Both the position numbers and the translations under genes were made by a program. The notes beneath the pieces were generated by a model. It was not told the DNA's origin. It made no database searches and saw only the letters and a list, made by a program, of their open reading frames with translations. A stretch of 64,000 nt of DNA from Ancylostoma caninum. Its lineage: Eukaryota > Nematoda > Chromadorea > Rhabditida > Ancylostomatidae. Each line of letters begins with the position of its first letter. Positions within the stretch are counted from its first letter, which is position 1. The stretch covers positions 6,137,001-6,201,000 of the forward strand of contig JBAJFG010000019.1 of assembly GCA_037903475.1 (NCBI GenBank). The letters run 5' to 3'. Shown here in pieces: positions 22,420-32,969 of this stretch.

Positions 22420-24940
22420 CTGACTTGTTGAAGCAATTTTTTTTACCTCATCATGGGAGAAGACCAAACGTGTCGCTTCTTTTTGCTCTTTCCAGTTTTT
22501 CTTATGAATTCTCCACAATAGAGTCGATCTCTTTATTGGAATACTATAGTATTTTTATAGAAACAATTGAATGTCTACAAACCGCTTCCTCAAAATTAAG
22601 AAAACCAACAGATCGCTGGACCTTCATGGTTTCCAAACATACGTTTAAATGGGACAAATCACTGCTGCACATGTTACACTTCAGGTCATCACATTGTTAC
22701 TGAAAAGTACGAAAAACTGCATGGGTGCTCATTATGTTTACTCTGTTAATTTGGAAAAAAATCCACCAGGTTTTATGCAATTATTTAACGTACGAATTAA
22801 AAAAAATTCATCTGTTTACTTCATCATCATCATGACATCAGCTTTTGTTTCCGGCTGCTTCGCAATGAGCTAAATTTACGACCTAGTAAGTACTGGGTCT
22901 TCAGACCATCTCATGGACGCACAGGTAGGTTCAAAATTCACTTCAAAATGACCAATATTAAGAATTTCGCGCATTTTTCCGTCTTTTACCGAGGAGCCAA
23001 GTGGCTAGAAATGCTGTCTGATGAGGTTTCCAGCTCGCCAAAATTGTCAACATTCAAGTCTAAACTGCGAAAGCTAGACGTTTCAAGAAAACTCAATATC
23101 ACACCTCCGTAGAAATTCCTTTTTCAGATCACTTCCGATATGTACGTGGTCTTCTAGAACGGTCTAGTTTGCCCTGCCATCCCCGGTCCATTTATTTCTG
23201 GCGAACATTCCATATGCGACATCTTATGATGGACTGGTCTTTTTGATTCATGAGTATCAATTATTCCAAAGACTGTGTGCTTTCAGTATCACTTTCTACT
23301 TCTTACTTGCTACCTTAACCTGTCTTGGTCTCCCAGGCCGTAAAATCTCTTTTTTTTCCTGCACGTTTACCTGCTGCAATTTTTACACATAGAACGGGAC
23401 ATCTAGCCGAAAATTTCATGTCTAAACCATTTTACATCTGAACATTCACAACTGTGCCACAAAACCTATGCATTTGATTCATTTTTTTAATGGTGAGGTC
23501 CTAACAGGGTCAGTGGGGAAGGAGCCGGCGAGCATCCCACTACGTTTACGCCTGGGGTTCGTACCAGATCAAAGAGGCGCCCATGCGCCCGCCCCAGAAT
23601 GGATTTTTCCAGTCGCGTTCGTAGTGCGTGATTATCTCAAAGGTCTGGAACCTTGCAACTGTTGGCATCACCCGAATTCTTGAGGAAGGTTGCAGTTTGA
23701 ATCTCCATGCGGCATAGCGAAAGGTTTTAAGTGTCGCCAGGCCACATGCCGTTCTTTATTGCTTATACCACCTTAAATTAGCAGGTATAAATTTGAAACA
23801 CTTTTGGATACGATTGGGGAACCAAGAGAGGACCCGTTTTATATGTTGTATTATGATCGTTTTTTTTTTCAACTCCTTCTTCGTTTCTGGCAATGGTTGT
23901 TTAATTAAGAGAACACCTATCAGTTATGGCACACCTGTTGGTGTAATAAATAAATAAATAAAAATCATGGTCCTGTAGTTAAGTGTTACTCAGTAATGCT
24001 GTCGCTTTGAGTTCTTTCAAAGTGTACTCGTATAACTAATCATAGACGAATACGTCGCTCACAGAAGTCTCACAACCTTAGGGACATGAATCAGCGCTTT
24101 GTACCTATGCATCACTGTTTCATAGCAAGTGCATTTTGAAAAATGACACTGGTAATGGCTCCTGTGTGATAAATGTCTGTACCGTAATTTTTTCAGTGTT
24201 GTACTACCGAGAACTCACCAGGGAAAAATTGTAGCGTACTGTGAGGACATTGAGCAGATAAGCTAATTCAGCATCTGCTAAATATGCAAGTACTTGGAAG
24301 CGAAGGGCAAAGTTATCCAATGACAATGGCCTGGTCATTGCTTCGGACTACCATAACAGTAACAACCTTGCAAGCAGACAGCCCTTCCCATCCTTTTGAT
24401 GCTCGGATCCTCCCTCACTTTTTTAGCGTGCATCAATTTTACAAAGGATCATATAGTAAATTTTTCCCATTAAAGTGTTGGACTTACGTTCGACATTAGT
24501 ACTGCATCACAATAGCCGTGCCAATTTTTGTCTCCAAATTCGTCAAAGTCCTTCGAAATCTTCAGGACCGAATCGAATAAAATTTTGAAGCCCTCAATAG
24601 GAATTCATAGAGTTTCTGGTTCCAAATACCTATGCAGAAAATGAGATCTAGTTGGAACTAATAACACCTTGATAGATTTCTCCTTTCACTCTCATTTTCG
24701 AAAAGTGTCCCAGGATAGGATATATACACCATTGGCACAGTTTTTTTTCAAGTTTTTTGCACTCAAACACGATATTTGGATTCAGGAACTCCAACTGATT
24801 TGATTGGTGGGTTCCAAATTCAGTTTTGGAGACAAGGAGCGAAGCTGTAATGTAAACTCCAGAGTTCACTGTTGAAGGGTTTACCTATTTTCCAAATTGG
24901 TAGTCCAGGAGACCACAGTTGAACTGCTCAGGAGGTGAAC
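22420..24940. other. Mostly featureless; tRNA-like words near 23.5 kb
   Basis: No supported exon in about 2.5 kb. Near 23512-23690 the words GGGGTTCGTACCAG and GTTTGAATCTCC resemble tRNA B-box/T-loop sequences and could mark a SINE-like or tRNA-derived repeat, but no cloverleaf can be drawn. A minus-strand frame at 24648-24869 (MNSGVYITASLLVSKTEFG) is unsupported. Confidence 0.3.
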
Positions 24941-24942
24941 TA

Positions 24943-26170
24943 TTAGGTTGGTCCGAATATCTTGCACCAAATTTCACACAATTTTCAAACAATGTTAACT
25001 CTACTACGAACAAATCTCAATCAACAAACTAATCACCGTCATGATCGATGACATACGTCTAACGCTTCACTAGACCTTCAATTCCAGAAGTCCAGAACTG
25101 CGGCAGCTGCGAATCGAAGAAGCGTGAAATCTCGCTTTCCAGTTGAGTCTGATCATCAAATTTCTTCTCTCGTAGATGCAGCTTCAAGGCTCGAAACAAG
25201 TGATAGTCTGACGAAGCCAGGTCTGGAGAATACGCAAGGTGTGGCAGGACTTCCCACCCAAGTTCGGCAATTTTCTCGCTAGTGAGCTTTGTCATGTGGG
25301 GTCCGGCGTTATCATGAGGTAGAACAACATACGCTCCAAGCGAATTGTGTCCGCCACTTTCTGTGGTTGAGAAGAGTAGACCTCAGTGGACACAGTGTAT
25401 CGAGATGGCGGAAGCTACCAGTACAGTATTCCCTCGGGATCCCATCAACAACATAGCAAAACACCTTCTTTTCGTGTAGTTCTCCTTTCGACTCTTTTGG
25501 AGGTGGTTCGCCACGCAGGAGCCAACTTTTCTGTCGTGTATGATTAACGTGCAGCACCCAACTCTTATCTCCAGTAATGATTTGTTGGAGAAAGTTTCTT
25601 CTGTGTGGGCGCAGAAGCAAAGGCTCACAAACACTCACTCTTGCGGCCAACTGCGAGGTACTCAATTCGTGGGGAACCCAAGTCGACGTTAGTTTTCTGT
25701 AACACAGCGCTTGGAGATGCCTGATGATTGTTACACGGCCGCAGCCAAGCGTCGTCGACAGCTCACGTGTTGTTGCACTGGGCTTGTCTTTGATAGCATC
25801 GCGCAAAGCTTCATCACTGCAGCCAGTTGGGCGACCAGAGCGGGATCGATCTTCAAGCGAAATATCTCCGGACTTGAATCGTGGAATAAGTCCAACGAGA
25901 TATGACATCTTCCTTGAACGCAGCATAGATATGAGCGGTGGTCTGCTGCGCTGTGGCCCTGCAGAAATTCGTAGTACACGATGGTACGAATTTGATTTTG
26001 GTCATCGAAGTCATCGTTGGAGGCAAGTGAAACGCAAGCGCTTATACACCCTTCTGGTAGGAGCTTCTAGAACATTCTACCATATTTTATTGCCAAAAGT
26101 TCTGATTGAATGCCTATAAAATTCTGGATCCAAAAATAAATTTTGGTGCAAGGCTTTCAGACCAACCTAA
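24943..26170 (-). mobile_element. Full-length mariner transposon, transposase frameshifted
   Basis: The element begins TTAGGTTGGTCCGAATATCT at 24943 and ends with the inverted counterpart at 26170. A TA precedes the left end; the right flank reads AA. The minus-strand transposase is readable throughout: an N-terminal part (IRTIVYYEFLQGHSAAD), FKSGDISLEDRSRSGRP, then ITGDKSWVLHVNHTRQKSW with the first aspartate, LPHDNAGPH with the second, and YSPDLASSDYHLF with the third. Counting from HDN to SDYHLF gives the 34-residue spacing of D,D34D. Two frameshifts, near 25920 and 25320, separate these parts, so the copy cannot encode a complete enzyme. Hookworms are known to carry mariner elements; I did not compare it with them. 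Confidence 0.9.
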
Positions 26171-26426
26171 AAGAAGGCTTGGTTGGCCAATTGCTGATAA
26201 GACTTGCACATGCTAAAGAAGGTCTCTGAGATGAAGGCCACGCTTTAGACCTGATGCAGGGTATTACCCTGATCGTCTGCGCATCCACACATAGGTGTCA
26301 CCGTTTCTATCTTTGTGTTATTTCATGGTTTTCTGTGCTTATCTATATAAACAGGTGGCAGGGCACTCACACATGGTTCTGTACTACTAAAGTTTCCTAT
26401 CGAAAGGATAGAACTAAAACACTCAC

Positions 26427-26498
26427 GCGTCCCTCAACGAACGTTGGCATAACTTGTGCTCGCACGTCCCTGTACTGAGTAACCCAGTTGGGCTGGCA
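26427..26498 (-). CDS. Internal exon of an unidentified host gene
   Basis: A strong acceptor (TATTTTTTTTCCAG) and donor (CGC/GTGAGTG) bound exactly 24 codons in phase 0, CQPNWVTQYRDVRAQV followed by MPTFVEGR. The other two frames contain stops or no fit. Candidate upstream exons on the same strand include a short one starting MERVFLQ before GTAACT near 26850, but they are not secure. The next exon downstream was not found; the mariner at 24943-26170 would lie in its intron or 3' flank. No family is recognised. Confidence 0.45.
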
Positions 26499-26499
26499 C

Positions 26500-28186
26500 T
26501 GGAAAAAAAATATTTACGTTTTTACATCTCCAAACATATCTAGATTTCCTAACCATTACCAAAATAGCAGAATTATTTATTTATGATAGAAAATATCTTT
26601 ATTAACATTATTTTACATCTGGGTCCCCAAAGCGGCGGAGACCACACTTTTTCTCACGCCCCCCTCCCAAATTTATCTGGAACAAATAGAGATTAATAAA
26701 ATAATGTAATGAGATCCATCTGAAATTAAGGTATTTCCTGCAGATGGTTAGGGAGTCGACGGAATTCTTGCGATGATCTGTGATATACGGGCGTCCAACC
26801 CGTCACTCCAAAATTAGAAAGTTTCGGGATATGAAAAAAGAGAGTTACCTGGAGGAATACCCGTTCCATGTTTTACCCTGCTCTGAACTAATACAACTTC
26901 ACTGAACTTCCGATAAATTTTGCCAAACCGCTACTCTCAGTGTAGTGCTCAGTCGTTTGTCCAGAAAGGAATATTCCTTAGCTACGTAGGTGCTTGTATT
27001 CTCACCTAGTTTGGTCAAGAAAAATAAATCTTGCACGTGAGAATAGCCGTAGCCCTAAGACTAGACTCAGCATATGTCCAGACTCTCAGTGACCAGAATA
27101 ACGTTCTCTTCTCGACCTTGAAACGAGCACACTATCTATCACTATCTACAAATAAGGGCGCATGCGGTATGAGAGCTACAGATTGCCATTTAGATTTGGC
27201 AATTTAGGTGATGGTTGTCCACTTGGTTAATCCGTGCAGCCTTTAAAAATTCCAACGAGTGTGCCACAGTTAGGTGTTACACCCCTATTTCAGAGATATA
27301 TCAGAGTTTTTTTTAAAGAGCCATGGTAAATATGATTCCCTGCAAAAATGGCGGGAACTGTTCCTGTGCCTCTTCTTTTCTGAAAGAAATCGGAATTGTT
27401 CAAGGAAAGAGTTTAAGATTCTCCCACCATACACCGATTAGAAAGTAAAGGTCAAGTTAATTAATCTAATGTGAATGTTCTAAAGCAAGCAATCAAGAAC
27501 ATCGCGAAGAACATCTAAACAGACGGAAATGGAAGACGACCGTAGTGGTTTCTCCGAAACAACGACACTGAACGCCGATCAAAGATCCTTGGATCACTTT
27601 CGAAGTATTGTGAATATTTCCGAAGTATTGTAATTAAAGTCTACTACGGATCTGATTATTGGAGTGACCATTTACCTATAGGTTCGGTATAGACACAGTT
27701 ACGTGCGGGTGTGTCGGTGGAGCAGGTAAAGGGTGAGTTTGGATACGTTAACGAGCTCACATGGGTAATGGCAATAATACCTGCGGTCTTATTTGTGGAT
27801 TTTCGGAAGGAGACAGTAGATGTGGAGATGTATGTGTTATAGTTCTCATTACTTCTGTTGAATATTCACCTGCATCCCATTCGTCAAGTCGAAGCTTCCT
27901 CCTTCGCACCCCCTTTACACTGTTATACTCTTCGGAAGAAATAATGCAAAATTAATCAAGTTTTCTGACTCAATTTCGTGAAAAAGCAGCAGCCACCCTA
28001 TCCCATATTATTTCTTCAACCGCAAGGACATCAGAAGCGCAGAGTTTTCTCGTAATGGAAAAATCTTATTAGTCCATATCTCAATACTCAGGACTCGTCT
28101 GTTTTCATTGCTAAATACTCTAAGAGCATCAGTCCAAGAACTTCAATCTGCAAAAAGGTTGCTTAGACTCAGCCACGCTGGCCCAC
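26500..28186. other. No firm gene
   Basis: On the minus strand, 26590-26860 holds several weak exon-like pieces (for instance GVTGWTPVYHRSSQEFRRLP) that could precede the exon at 26427. The rest, 26900-28180, shows only short frames and no repeats that I could see. Confidence 0.3.
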
Positions 28187-28192
28187 TTTATT
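28187..28192 (-). terminator. Polyadenylation signal AATAAA
   Basis: AATAAA on the minus strand (GTAATAAAGTGG) lies about 40 bases past the stop codon at 28231, at the expected place for 3' end formation of the gene at 28231-28995. Confidence 0.5.
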
Positions 28193-28230
28193 ACATGTAT
28201 TTGTTGAGAGTTGAAGTAGAATTAGTACCC

Positions 28231-28995
28231 TCAGGGCGCGGACGTATCATTAGATGAATGGATAATCTCAAGGGATCTAGGGTTTTGTCTAACTTTTCGT
28301 TTTCCGTTGTAAATCGTCTGCTCCAGGATTATTTTGGCATTCCGTTTCAGGTTCAGGTTGCAGGATCTGAAGTATCTCTTTTGCTTATCCCAGTACCAAG
28401 AGCCTCTTTGGTCATACTGGTATCCATTACACTTTATCCGATTAGTATTTCTCTCCACTTGGTGAAAACAACTGCTGAAATGCTTGAATAAATATACTGG
28501 CCAGCCTAAATGCTCATAAGTGAGTGATGTGCGGCAACCTCGTTAACATAGCCGTTAGAGTTTGTCCTACTGGAGTAAATATGTATGTCGGATATGGGTT
28601 TAGAAGCGGTTGCATCTCCGAATTGAAAAAAATCTCTACTTTTTAGGTTCTCTGATGTCGGTGGTCCATAAAATACGTTACCGGTCAAACAAACAAAAAA
28701 GTTCGTCTTCTCACTGCATCAAATATTTTATTTTTAAACAGTATTTTCAATAAGCAGTTGAAAACACCATTTGTGTGGTTTGCGTTAGATCTTATAATTT
28801 CTCAACGACTTCCTTGTCCTACAAAAAATGAAACAAGGACAAAGTCCTAGAGTCGTACTAGTTTGAACACCTATTCACGAGAGTGGTTTTCTCAGTCTAA
28901 ATGCAGCATGTGAGTCAACCAGGTAGTAAAGTCGAACTTACCTGCGCTAGAACAATCGCGGCTACCACGAAGACTAACGCAGCTGTTGAGTGCAT
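28231..28995 (-). CDS. Predicted secreted protein gene, three exons
   Basis: Exon 1 (28942-28995) starts with ATG directly after GCTGTTTCCAG, as expected for a trans-spliced nematode message. It encodes the signal-peptide-like MHSTAALVFVVAAIVLAQ, then a perfect donor (GTAAGTTCG). In phase, exon 2 (28539-28615, after TTTTTTTCAATTCGGAG) reads MQPLLNPYPTYIFTP, and exon 3 (28231-28474, after GCATTTCAG) reads CFHQVERNTNRIKCNGYQYD, later RYFRSCNL, and ends SNDTSAP-TGA. The mature part would be about 105 residues, basic, with three cysteines. Introns are 326 and 64 bp. An alternative is a 26-codon message using acceptor TTTTTTGTAG at 28819 and ending DKEVVEKL-TAA at 28792, with its own AATAAA at 28727-28732. 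The first exon is the firmest part. The family is not recognised. Confidence 0.45.
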
Positions 28996-29007
28996 CTGGA
29001 AACAGCA
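28996..29007 (-). promoter_or_regulatory. Likely spliced-leader (trans-splice) acceptor
   Basis: GCTGTTTCCAG sits immediately before the ATG at 28995 with no upstream exon in evidence. In nematodes such an acceptor next to the start codon is normally joined to a spliced leader. RNA data would be needed to confirm it. Confidence 0.4.
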
Positions 29008-29009
29008 TT

Positions 29010-29860
29010 TTTATGGTTAAAAACACTACACGGCTGAGGTGAACCGTTTGGACAATTGGGCTTGCGAACATACCGTGGATTCAAATGTTTCCTTCTGAAA
29101 GTACTCACAACTCTAACAGTAGAGAACAATTATTTGTTTACTAGTTCATCTGGAAGCGTGGATCCATGCTATGATCTCCAACCCCGCGTCCGGAATGGCT
29201 CATATCAAACGAACGTGAAAGCAACTCAGGATAAGATCACAAATCATACGACGAGTAGCTGAGCGACGAGCTGAAGTGCTCTATGAGTAAATTGAGGGAG
29301 TAAAGGACGAGAAGGGGAGATGACGGAGCTATGCGTGAGCTCCACCCTTTTTCAGAGTTCAGGCACGTGGAAATGGAGCTACGGCTCCTTCTTGGAAGAA
29401 GGTGAAGTTCATGAATATATGGGTGGTGCTTTCGGGAGAAAATGAAGTTCATCAATTGTGATGAAGCAGTGAGAGCTCATGGAAATGGATTCTTTTAACT
29501 AAACAATGTGATAGTCCGCTAAATTTTTGTTTTGGCAATTTCTATTCGCAAAACAGCAAAAACTCTGTTGAAAAACAGAAAATAATCATATGCTTAGACA
29601 AGGTTCTATGTGATTAGGAGCGCTGTGCTAGAGAATATTCAGCAATATCAGTGAGAAACGGAATGTGAAGAAGCATTTACGTAGGAAGAGTATCAGGGAT
29701 TAGGAAACTGCTTTTGTCCCCACAGTGTTCTCCCACACAGAACTCACAGTACATTGAATAGTTAACCTTTTTACCTTAAATTACATGTTGCATACCGTAC
29801 AATTCAACGCCCACTGTTGATAGTGAATAGGAAATGACCTTTCTGTACGGCTACGCCGTC
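29010..29860. other. No recognised gene; 5' flank of the secreted-protein gene
   Basis: Probable upstream region of the minus-strand gene at 28231-28995. Short frames only; no repeats or promoter elements that I can name. Confidence 0.35.
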
Positions 29861-29862
29861 CT

Positions 29863-30194
29863 TTAAAATATTAATTTGTCGGGAAAGTTCTCGCGGTTTT
29901 CGAAATTGTGCCTTTTGTGATCCCACGCTGCCTTGCAGCAACCTATCTTTTGTATATATAAGAAAGTCAGGCATGTGCGAGTTTATTATTATCATTACCT
30001 GCAAACTCCTGCACAATCCCTTCCAGGAATATGGAACTTCCAAAATAGTACATTTGCTGTCTTCTAGTGTTCAGCTTCAAATCTGGTGAATCAGCAGCTG
30101 CATCCAGTCGCCGTACTAACGCTGTATTTGAGGGACGGTACAGCATCCGAATGCACTGCACAAGATTGGCCCCGACGTCTTCATGTTGGAGACT
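29863..30194 (-). CDS. Two 3' exons of an unidentified host gene
   Basis: The frame 29999-30194 encodes GANLVQCIRMLYRPSNTAL, later NTRRQQMYYFGSSIFLEGIV and QEFA, leaving phase 1 at a good donor (GCAG/GTAATG). After a 56-bp intron ending AAAAGATAG, exon 29863-29942 enters in phase 1 with GCCKAAWDHKRHNFENRENF and stops at TAA. The intron size and phase match support a real gene. The 5' limit of the first exon is unclear: directly upstream the same frame reads TGA-GGT-TGA and then stays open again for about 40 codons (VREGQEKVARMRVSTVRKH). I do not recognise the family. Part of the last exon recurs, inverted, at 30446-30490. Confidence 0.4.
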
Positions 30195-30200
30195 TCAACC

Positions 30201-30660
30201 TCAATGTTTCCGCACGGTTGAGACACGCATCCGCGCCACCTTCTCCTGTCCCTCTCTAACGCCATGCAAGGTTGAGCGTTTGATAATGAAGATGACTTGG
30301 ATCGCTGGTTGAACAACTTTTCCGAGTCAATGTCAGAACAGTTCTATGCCGAAGGCAACGAAAGGCTTTTCGAAAATGTGCGAAGAGTGCTTTATACATT
30401 TCTGAATATACTTTCTTGTTTTTGAAAAGTAAGGAAAATGTGCTGTTCCAAAAACCGCAAGAACTTTCCCGACAATCTAATATTTATCAAAAACTGAAGC
30501 ACTTCTGGGACAACACTAACACGGTCTTTTTCAAGGAATTGGTTCTCAAAGCCGATAGATAACGTATTCATTAAATAAATAACTCCGCAGGTTTGCTCAG
30601 TGAATATGATATATTCAATCAATGCCATTTCAGTAGAGCTTGCTTGAAGTGAATAAAGTC
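30201..30660. other. Overlapping unsupported frames with an inverted copy of the neighbouring exon
   Basis: Plus-strand frames such as DNEDDLDRWLNNFSESMSEQ (30281-30422) and a following one containing QKPQELSRQSNIYQKLKHF (to 30562) are open and protein-like, but they overlap minus-strand frames and lack clear splice sites. The stretch 30446-30490 is an inverted, diverged copy of 29868-29912 (shared core GAACTTTCCCGACAA). A local inverted duplication is likely. Confidence 0.3.
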
Positions 30661-30756
30661 ATGCATTTTGTCCCATCAAGTGCAATTTACAATAGATGAA
30701 TATGTTCAACGTGTAGCTATACATATAAGGAAGGACAAACCCAGACATTACTTTGA

Positions 30757-31028
30757 CGCAGCCTACTCTGATAACTGTGCAGGACGAACGCAGACCAAAC
30801 GGCGTAATGGTTCGGGTAGAAACCCTGGCAGCAACGGTTGCTAGTTGCTGCCATCCTCCCCTCGATTGCTGCTCAATCTGTCGGCCCTTTAGCAGCAATT
30901 GTTGAGGAACGACAGCAGTCAAGGGGAGAATGGCAGCAACTGGCAACCGTTGCTGCTAGGGTTTCTAACCGAACCATTACGCCGTTCGGGCTGCGTTCGT
31001 GCTGCGCAGTTATCAGAGTAGATGCAGC
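30757..31028. mobile_element. Foldback repeat with arms of about 110 bp
   Basis: The left arm from about 30759 (CTACTCTGATAACTG, AACGGCGTAATGGTTCG, AGCAACGGTTGC) recurs as its complement ending near 31028, around a central stretch of about 45 bases. The same peptide-like frame is therefore open from both sides (ARVSTRTITPFGLRS and ARVSNRTITPFGLRS). This is a sign of the inverted structure, not of two genes. No target duplication was identified. Confidence 0.7.
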
Positions 31029-31029
31029 A

Positions 31030-32610
31030 AATTGCATCACGGCCATTCGGGTAGGCGCACAGTGTTCTTGCTCATGGTGTGCAGGCGGGTAAACCGGTGT
31101 TCATGGACGATCTTCAGAAAGTGTAGGCGTGCGTGTGTCGTGCCGCTGACGCTGTCATCTAGCATAAATTGCCATGTAATGAGAGAAAACGTGAACACGT
31201 CGATGTATTTCCTGTCTTCGAGAAGGCAGCAGCAACGCAGAACTTCATCAGAGAGATAAGTCGAGTCCTAGCGAGCAGCTAGTGTCGGAAGAACAATAGG
31301 AACTGCCAGCTGGCAAACTGTGGAGATAGTACAACGAAAGCCCTGGTCATAGTCCAGTGTTTCGATCTTCATGCACAACGATCCACCTGCTTACACTTGT
31401 CACTTACACCAATGCGCAAGCATCTGAGGGATGGTACCTACGCCGTCAAAGGACGCGGATTTGGACGCATGGAAAACAACACCTCATTTCCGGGGAGTTC
31501 TCATGCGCTTCACTCTGTTTCAACACTGTATTAAGATTTACCTTCCTCAGTGCCTCCCAGTGCCGGATGCAGGAGTTGCTAGCGAGGAAGGGGCAGTGAG
31601 AAAAGAGTGCCAACTCCTTGCCACTAATGATGTTACTTTGAAATATCAGTTCTAATATCAAACAATTCATAATAAATAATTCAAAAATAGTAATAGAAAT
31701 AAACAAGCTTGTGCAATATTTTACATTTTTCTTCCAAAGTAATTCCAAAACACTGCGACCCATTCTCAAGAAGGATAGGGGCTGCGTCAGTCACTGGTGC
31801 CTCTGTATTCCGATAGGATTTCAAACAGAGTGGATGCTGCTGTTAGATGTCTACACAATATATAGGTAACAGAGACAAAGAAAAAATGAAGATCTCCAGG
31901 AGCAGCAGTGACTTAAACGGGAGTATTTCAGTTAATCAGCAAGCAAATACCCTGCAGTGAACAAGTAGATATCTTCGCCTAATACCACAATAATTCTGGT
32001 GGTAGTATTATGAAAGATGGATGGAGTTCAAAATGTGAACGATAGGGAAGTTGTCGCTTAGTTCCGCCTCGTAAGCGTTCTCTTCAGGGACTCAACCTTT
32101 TGAAGTGGTGCCGTGAACAAGCACAACAGCCCGTTAACACGAGGTTGCTTTGGAAGAAAGTACTCACCTTGGCGATGCGTCAATGGATGGCCAACGGAAC
32201 AGCAAAAAAGGTGGAAAACTCATAGCGGGCTGTTGCTCTCGGAAGAAGTTTATTTCCTTGGTCCACATTCATTATATATATGCATTATTTGATATTTGCG
32301 TATGATCTCATATCCTAAGCTCAATAAGTCATCCACAATACCACAATGAAAAGCGAAATGGAAGTCAATTTTGATTACTCGAAAGTGCAGCTCGGCTTCA
32401 GCATTAGCGCCACTTTTGCTCGATATTTTCAATCCTTATGTTCCTTTTGGTAACCACAGCACAATCAAGACCTTGAACAGATGCACTGGACTAGAGGTGC
32501 TTACATCTGCCAGCATCTTTCCACTGTGTTGGGATTTTCGTGACGAGTATGAACTATCTGTGAAATGAGACTACGGATCCCAAGTTCGACTCTCTTTAAA
32601 TCTTGGCATT
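31030..32610. other. No recognised gene
   Basis: Frames at 31357-31655 (plus) and 32250-32432 (minus, ending MHIYNECGPRK) are the longest but have no splice or domain support. No repeats seen. Confidence 0.3.
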
Positions 32611-32685
32611 ATTCGTAAAATTAGTGAAGTATTCTTTTTCCAGCTGTTTTTGCCCGGATTGTTATAGTTCTTTATTCTCCAGTTC

Positions 32686-32721
32686 GGCCAACTTTTCGGC
32701 GATGTCACCTTCGTCAGAGCC
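32686..32721 (-). ncRNA. Hammerhead motif, inner left arm
   Basis: On the minus strand: GGCT, CTGACGA, stem II AGGTGACATCGCC, then GAAAAGTT and GGCC. The catalytic boxes CUGACGA and GAAA are intact. One change (A for C after GAAA) weakens the two-base stem III, and stem I would have one G-T pair. Confidence 0.5.
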
Positions 32722-32860
32722 TAGAAGTTGCAGTGAAGGTGAGCACTAGCCGGGCTGTATGTTCTTCATTTTGTTGCTGATTTGCCTTGTGACTGAACGG
32801 CACTCTGCAAGGCGATGAGGCGTTTGAGAGGATGGTCGAAAATGTTGCCTTTGACTTCCA

Positions 32861-32896
32861 GGCTCTGACGAAGGCGACATCGCCGAAACGTTAGCC
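32861..32896 (+). ncRNA. Hammerhead ribozyme motif, right arm, complete core
   Basis: GGCT, then CTGACGA, stem II GGCGA-CA-TCGCC, GAAA, minimal stem III C-G with A-T, cleavage triplet GTT, and AGCC, which pairs with GGCT. ACTTC upstream and GAAGT downstream can extend stem I across a small internal loop. This is the best conserved of the four motifs in the window. The self-complementary ACGT at stem III fits dimeric PLE hammerheads. Self-cleavage is predicted, not shown. Confidence 0.65.
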
Positions 32897-32969
32897 GAAG
32901 TGGAGAATAAAGAATTATAACAATCTGGGCAAAAACAGCTTGAAAAAGAAGACTTCACTAATGAGACTA

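Larger units (their letters stand above)
32620..32962. mobile_element. Inverted pair of hammerhead-bearing arms (109 bp each)
   Basis: Arms 32620-32728 and 32854-32962 are inverted copies with few differences, from ATTAGTGAAG at the outside to AGAAGT/ACTTC at the inside. Each has a hammerhead motif followed by AATAAAGAA(C/T)TATAACAAT, the same 3' block seen after the motif at 17733. The 125-bp spacer encodes nothing recognisable. The layout equals the two ends of the PLE at 16.2-17.8 kb without its coding region. I infer a non-autonomous PLE derivative; it could also be two solo terminal repeats inserted head to head. Confidence 0.6.

Noticed and set aside
30838..31092. Two homologous divergent genes at 30.7-31.1 kb
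   Set aside because: The similarity arises from inverted arms of one foldback repeat.
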